Assembly: GCA_009885805.1 (NCBI GenBank)
Contig: VFJZ01000006.1
Location: 62,001-126,000 of the forward strand
Direction of reading: 5' to 3'
DNA: 64,000 nucleotides
Origin: Actinomycetota bacterium
GTDB lineage: Bacteria > Actinomycetota > Thermoleophilia > Gaiellales > F1-60-MAGs149
Shown: positions 61,024 through 64,000 of the stretch, in pieces
Layout: each line of letters opens with the position of its first letter
How positions within the stretch are numbered: the first letter of the stretch is position 1
The notes under the pieces: model-generated
Seen by the model: the letters and a program-made list of their open reading frames with translations, nothing else
Told to the model about the DNA's origin: nothing
Database searches by the model: none
Made by a program: the position numbers and the translations under genes

Positions 61024-61713
61024 CGCGGTGCTGCGCACGATCCAGTCGCGCGTCCAGGCGGGGTCGCCGTCGTCCGGTTCGTTCGTCACCCACAACCCGG
61101 GAAAGCCGACGGCGCCGGTCGGCAGGGGCAGCACGGCCTCGGCGTGGCCGGCGCTGTCCGGCTCGATCATGCCGAGTGCGATCCGCGCCTCCCGCGTACC
61201 GACCCAGACCTGGTACGTCGCGCCGGTTGCCGGGCCGGGAACGCCCTGCAGTTCGATCCGGATCGCGGGCGAGCCGCGGAGCGTGCCGACGGCGAGCGTG
61301 CCAGTGGCGCCGCGCCAGTCGGGCGAACCGGCCAGGGCCTTGCTGGTGTCTGGCCGGAAGCCGCCGCCGGACCCGTCCATCAGCGCCGCGACGCCGGCCG
61401 TGGCGGCCAGCGTCAGCGCGCCCGCGGCGGCGACCCGCAGTGCCGTCAGATTCGACCAGAGCCGTGTCGGTGCCGGGCGCCGCGCGGCTGCGATGACGGC
61501 GTCGAGCACGCGCGCCTCGAGGTCGGCGGACGGCTCGGGGATCGGGCCCGCCTCGCGCATGATCTCGTCGATCCGCTGCAGTTCGCCGACGTCCTGGCGG
61601 CAGGAGCCGCACACCGCGACGTGTGCGCGCAGCGCCGCGCCGCGCCCGGGGTCGGACAGTCCGGGCACGATCAGGTCGGCGAGCAGGAGCCGTGCTTCGT
61701 CGTGCTCGATCAT
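61021..61713 (-). CDS. RskA-type anti-sigma factor
   Basis: A 230-residue membrane protein. The N-terminal zinc-binding anti-sigma domain has HVAVCGSCRQDV (HxxxCxxC); one membrane helix follows (VAAAGALTLAATAGVAAL); the C-terminal RskA domain is outside the cell (ATYQVWVGTREARIALG, GLWVTNEPDDG). It holds the partner sigma factor inactive until regulated proteolysis. It overlaps the sigma gene by 4 bp. Confidence 0.92.
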   Translation of the reverse strand: MIEHDEARLLLADLIVPGLSDPGRGAALRAHVAVCGSCRQDVGELQRIDEIMREAGPIPEPSADLEARVLDAVIAAARRPAPTRLWSNLTALRVAAAGALTLAATAGVAALMDGSGGGFRPDTSKALAGSPDWRGATGTLAVGTLRGSPAIRIELQGVPGPATGATYQVWVGTREARIALGMIEPDSAGHAEAVLPLPTGAVGFPGLWVTNEPDDGDPAWTRDWIVRSTA

Positions 61714-62258
61714 CGCACCTCCACCCGGTCGAGCGAACGGGCGAGCAGGGCGAGCGCGTTACGCGTTCGCGTCTTGACGGTGCCCAGCGGGACGTCGATC
61801 CGCGCGGCGATCTCGACCTGCGTGAGGCCGCCGTAGTAGGCCAACTCGATCACCTCGCGGGCTCGCGGCGCGAGGCTCGCGACGGCAGCGTGGACGTGGA
61901 ACCGCTCCGACTCGATCGCGACGATCTCGGACGGCCCGTCTGCGTCGTCCGCGAGTTCCGGCGGCTCGCCGACCACCGTCAGCCGACGGCGACGCGCCGT
62001 GTCCCGCGCGGCATTGCGCGCGATCGTGAACACCCAGGCGAGCGGCGCGCCGCGCTCGGGGTCGAACGTCGCCGCGGCCCGCCAGATCGTGGCGAAGGTG
62101 TCCTGGGCGACGTCCTCGGCCGCCGCGTCGTCGCCGAGCATGCGCCGGCCGAGCGCCAGCACCGGACCCGAGAGACGCCGCCAGAGCAGCGTGAAGGCCT
62201 CCTCGTCGCCTCGGCCGATCCGGGCGAGCAGTTCGCCGTCGGTCGTGTCGGCGCTCAC
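61710..62258 (-). CDS. ECF sigma factor, SigK-like
   Basis: A 182-residue sigma factor from GTG 62258. Region 2: FTLLWRRLSGPVLALGRRML, AEDVAQDTFATIWRAA, LAWVFTIARNAARD; region 4: LAPRAREVIELAYYGGLTQVEIAARIDVPLGTVKTRTRNAL. The pairing with an RskA-type anti-sigma supports the SigK group. Its regulon cannot be read here. Confidence 0.93.
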   Translation of the reverse strand: MSADTTDGELLARIGRGDEEAFTLLWRRLSGPVLALGRRMLGDDAAAEDVAQDTFATIWRAAATFDPERGAPLAWVFTIARNAARDTARRRRLTVVGEPPELADDADGPSEIVAIESERFHVHAAVASLAPRAREVIELAYYGGLTQVEIAARIDVPLGTVKTRTRNALALLARSLDRVEVR

Positions 62259-62264
62259 CTGTTC

Positions 62265-62270
62265 AGTATG
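62265..62270 (-). promoter_or_regulatory. -10 box CATACT for the sigma factor gene
   Basis: Minus CATACT (62270 to 62265), 6 nt, GTG 62258. Confidence 0.4.
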
Positions 62271-62286
62271 GACCGCCAGCGGGTGG

Positions 62287-62985
62287 TCAGTCCACCAACC
62301 GGCCGCCGTCGACGACCAGGGCCGCGCCCGTGACGTAGGGCGCCGTCAGCAGGTAGCGGACGGCCCCGGCGATGTCGTCTGGCGTCCCCGCCCGCCCGAG
62401 CGGGATCCGCTCGACCGGCACGGGCGCTCCGGCGCCCTCGGGCTCGAGGACGACGCCCGGGTGCACGATCGACACGCGGATGCGCGGGGCGAGGTCGCGC
62501 GCGAGGCCGCGAACCAGCGTGCCCAGTCCGCCCTTGGCGGCGGAGTGAGGCAGGTACGACGGCCAGCCGGCGACACCGGCGACGTCGCCGATGAACACCA
62601 GCGCGCCGCCGTCGGTGAGGAGCCGCGACGCTGCCTGCGCAACGAACAACCCACCCCGTAGCGTCGCCCCGATCGCTTCCTCGAACAACTCCGGCGTCAG
62701 CAGGTCGAGGGCGACCGGCCGGAAGCCACCGGACGCCGCGTGGACGACGCCGTCCAGCCCGCCCAGGACGTCGGCTGCCCGCTCGACGGCGCCGACCGCC
62801 TCGGACGGCACGGCGAGGTCGGCGGCGATCGCGGTGATGCCGGCGGCAGCGAGTCGGACGTCCGGCGTCCGGCGATGGCGGGTGACGCAGACCGCAGCGC
62901 CGGCGCGCGCCAGGTCCAGCGCCAGTTCTGCACCGAGACGGTGCGCGCCACCGGTGACGAGGATGCGGGCTCCAGGTAAGTCCAC
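62287..62985 (-). CDS. short-chain dehydrogenase/reductase, pteridine-reductase-like, catalytic Tyr replaced by His
   Basis: A 232-residue SDR from GTG 62985. Cofactor loop ILVTGGAHRLGAELA, VHAASGG (NAG-like position), and the C-terminal VTGAALVVDGGRLVD are typical. At the active site it reads P-H147-S-A-A-K151 where the family has YxxxK, so the general-acid Tyr is His; the nearby Y144 might substitute. The start TGGAHR(L)G resembles pteridine reductases of the FolM/PTR1 type. Activity is uncertain. It is divergent from pgsA, 19 bp between starts. Confidence 0.83.
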   Translation of the reverse strand: MDLPGARILVTGGAHRLGAELALDLARAGAAVCVTRHRRTPDVRLAAAGITAIAADLAVPSEAVGAVERAADVLGGLDGVVHAASGGFRPVALDLLTPELFEEAIGATLRGGLFVAQAASRLLTDGGALVFIGDVAGVAGWPSYLPHSAAKGGLGTLVRGLARDLAPRIRVSIVHPGVVLEPEGAGAPVPVERIPLGRAGTPDDIAGAVRYLLTAPYVTGAALVVDGGRLVD

Positions 62986-62992
62986 GGTGCCG

Positions 62993-62999
62993 TACGCTA
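62993..62999. promoter_or_regulatory. overlapping divergent -10 boxes of SDR and pgsA
   Basis: Plus TACGCT (62993-62998), 6 nt, GTG 63005. Minus TAGCGT (62999-62994), 8 nt, GTG 62985. The hexamers overlap by 5 bp, and both genes would be leaderless. Confidence 0.55.
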
Positions 63000-63004
63000 G
63001 CGCC

Positions 63005-63538
63005 GTGACCGCGCCGAACTGGATCTCCGTGGCGCGTATCCTGCTCGTGCCCGTCTGCGTCGTGCTGCTACTGGCCGGCGGCGAGGATGCCGTGCGGCTC
63101 GCGGCCGCCGTCTTCGCGGTCGCCGCGCTGAGCGACTTCCTCGACGGCTACCTGGCCCGCTCGCGCGGTTCGACGACGACGTTCGGCGCCTTCGTCGACC
63201 CGCTCGCCGACAAGCTCCTCGTCACGTGCGTACTGATCGCCCTTGTCGAGATGGGGCGGCTGGCGGCGTGGGTGGCGATGGTGATCGTCGCTCGCGAGTT
63301 CGCCGTCTCCGGTCTGCGCATGATCGCCGCGTCGAGCGAGGTGATCTCGTCCGCTCGCCTCGGCAAGTGGAAGACCTTCGTCCAGATGGTTGCGATCCTG
63401 GCGCTGATGCTGAACACCTCCAACCACACCGTCAACGACGTGCTGGTCTATGCGGCCGTCGCCCTGACGGTGGTCAGCGCCGTGCAGTACTTCTGGGCGG
63501 CGCGCGGTCATCTGCGCGGAGCCAGGGGGTCGGCGTGA
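63005..63538 (+). CDS. pgsA: CDP-diacylglycerol--glycerol-3-phosphate 3-phosphatidyltransferase
   Basis: A 177-residue membrane protein from GTG 63005. The CDP-alcohol phosphotransferase motif is complete: SDFLDGYLARS then GAFVDPLADKLL (D-x2-D-G-x2-A-R-x8-G-x3-D-x3-D). It begins PNWISVARILLVPV, the classical PgsA N-terminus. It makes phosphatidylglycerol phosphate. plsY follows 82 bp later, so phospholipid genes are grouped. Confidence 0.95.
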   Translation: MTAPNWISVARILLVPVCVVLLLAGGEDAVRLAAAVFAVAALSDFLDGYLARSRGSTTTFGAFVDPLADKLLVTCVLIALVEMGRLAAWVAMVIVAREFAVSGLRMIAASSEVISSARLGKWKTFVQMVAILALMLNTSNHTVNDVLVYAAVALTVVSAVQYFWAARGHLRGARGSA

Positions 63539-63577
63539 GCACGCAACGGCCGGAGCGCAGCGGAGGCCCTTGCGTGC
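63539..63577 (+). repeat. stem-loop between pgsA and plsY
   Basis: GCACGCAA (63539-63546) pairs with TTGCGTGC (63570-63577), with an inner GGCC/GGCC pair. It begins right after the pgsA stop; a terminator or attenuator that sets the pgsA/plsY ratio is possible. Confidence 0.5.
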
Positions 63578-63620
63578 GGTGGCGAATGCCGTGTGATGAT
63601 GCGTCGAAGGAGCGCACGGC

Positions 63621-64000
63621 ATGAGCGCCGCGGCCGCGATCCTGGTCGTCGCCGCCTACGTCGGCGGGTCGCTCCCGCTCGGCTACTGGGCGGGGCGGCT
63701 GCGCGGCATCGATATCCGCGAGCACGGCTCCGGGAACACCGGCGCGACGAATGTCTGGCGCGTCCTCGGCCGCCGCGTCGGCGTGCCCGTGCTGGTCGGC
63801 GACCTGCTGAAGGGTCTCGTGCCGACGCTCGTCGGCCTCGACATCGCCGGGCCCGGCGTCGCGGTCGTGGCCGGTGCGGCGGCCGTCGCCGGTCACACGT
63901 TCCCCGTCCTGCTGCGGTTCGGTGGCGGCAAAGGCGTTGCGACCAGCGCCGGTGTCGTCCTCGCCCTGACGCCGCTGCACGCGGTCGGGCTCGCGCTGCT
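63621..64000 (+). CDS. plsY: glycerol-3-phosphate acyltransferase PlsY (3' end outside window)
   Basis: ATG 63621 follows Shine-Dalgarno AAGGAG (63607-63612) by 8 nt. The 126 visible codons include motif 1 GGSLPLGYWAGRL, motif 2 IREHGSGNTGATNVWRVLGR and motif 3 LRFGGGKGVATSAGV of PlsY, which acylates glycerol 3-phosphate with acyl-phosphate in the membrane. The C-terminal part lies beyond the window. Confidence 0.95.
   Translation, partial: MSAAAAILVVAAYVGGSLPLGYWAGRLRGIDIREHGSGNTGATNVWRVLGRRVGVPVLVGDLLKGLVPTLVGLDIAGPGVAVVAGAAAVAGHTFPVLLRFGGGKGVATSAGVVLALTPLHAVGLAL

Noticed and set aside
1-64000. CRISPR arrays, tRNA or rRNA genes, integrases, insertion sequences
   Set aside because: Read for regularly spaced repeats, tRNA-like cloverleaf anticodon regions and transposase motifs; none could be supported.

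Overview
The window is a very GC-rich, densely packed chromosomal segment in which most neighbours overlap by 1 to 4 bp (ATGA, GTGA, TGATG) and GTG starts are common. ThyX, a SigK/RskA-type sigma and anti-sigma pair, a DUF349 protein, PgsA and PlsY, paired CrcB proteins, and many TANNNT boxes 6 to 10 nt before start codons all fit an actinomycete, plausibly a deep lineage such as Thermoleophilia. That placement is inference. I saw no rRNA, tRNA, CRISPR array, transposase or phage gene.

Layout. 1-9.6 kb: DoxX end, two divergent Rieske oxygenases, a molybdopterin oxidoreductase, a trimethylamine-dehydrogenase-like flavoprotein with a flavodoxin-fold reductase, a VapBC-like pair and a CrcB pair. 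9.6-16.9 kb: copper amine oxidase, methyltransferase, a polar amino-acid ABC transporter, a hydroxyacid dehydrogenase and a flavin amine oxidase, together suggesting amine and amino-acid scavenging. 17-21 kb: methylglyoxal synthase, CYTH-like protein, a deletion scar, HAD hydrolase, Ada-AlkA fusion and Ogt. 21-26 kb: PLP decarboxylase, DUF4097/histidine kinase/response regulator operon, M20 peptidase. 26.5-37.7 kb: lone ectoine synthase, PhoX-like secreted protein, amidotransferase, ThDP enzyme, DUF349 protein, amidohydrolase, an ACAD10/11-like dehydrogenase plus kinase pair, TauE exporter, lipoprotein.

37.7-46 kb: a tight minus-strand operon (GNAT, oxalyl-CoA-synthetase-like ligase, ketopantoate-reductase-like protein, PLP lyase), then OsmC, then a cobalt-type nitrile hydratase operon with two full-length beta-like subunits, one alpha with a His-rich tail, an accessory protein and a metallo-beta-lactamase-fold protein. 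46-52 kb: the most unusual stretch. It holds a 1,027-residue DUF4062-STAND-TPR protein whose P-loop lacks the lysine, and an operon of a SLOG-like protein with a two-TM double TrkA-N/RyR protein. This composition resembles nucleotide-sensing conflict or immunity systems.

52-64 kb: CoA-binding protein and MetY, two facing pseudogenes, GntR regulator, CapA, cold-shock gene with a Shine-Dalgarno-sequestering hairpin, GcvT-like protein, M32 carboxypeptidase, CheW, ThyX, RskA/SigK, SDR, PgsA and PlsY (cut by the window edge).

Two regulatory themes recur. First, many divergent pairs start 1 to 40 bp apart and appear to use leaderless transcripts from back-to-back or shared -10 boxes. Second, a near-identical palindrome occurs twice, once inside a GNAT coding sequence and once where it supplies the stop codons of two convergent genes.
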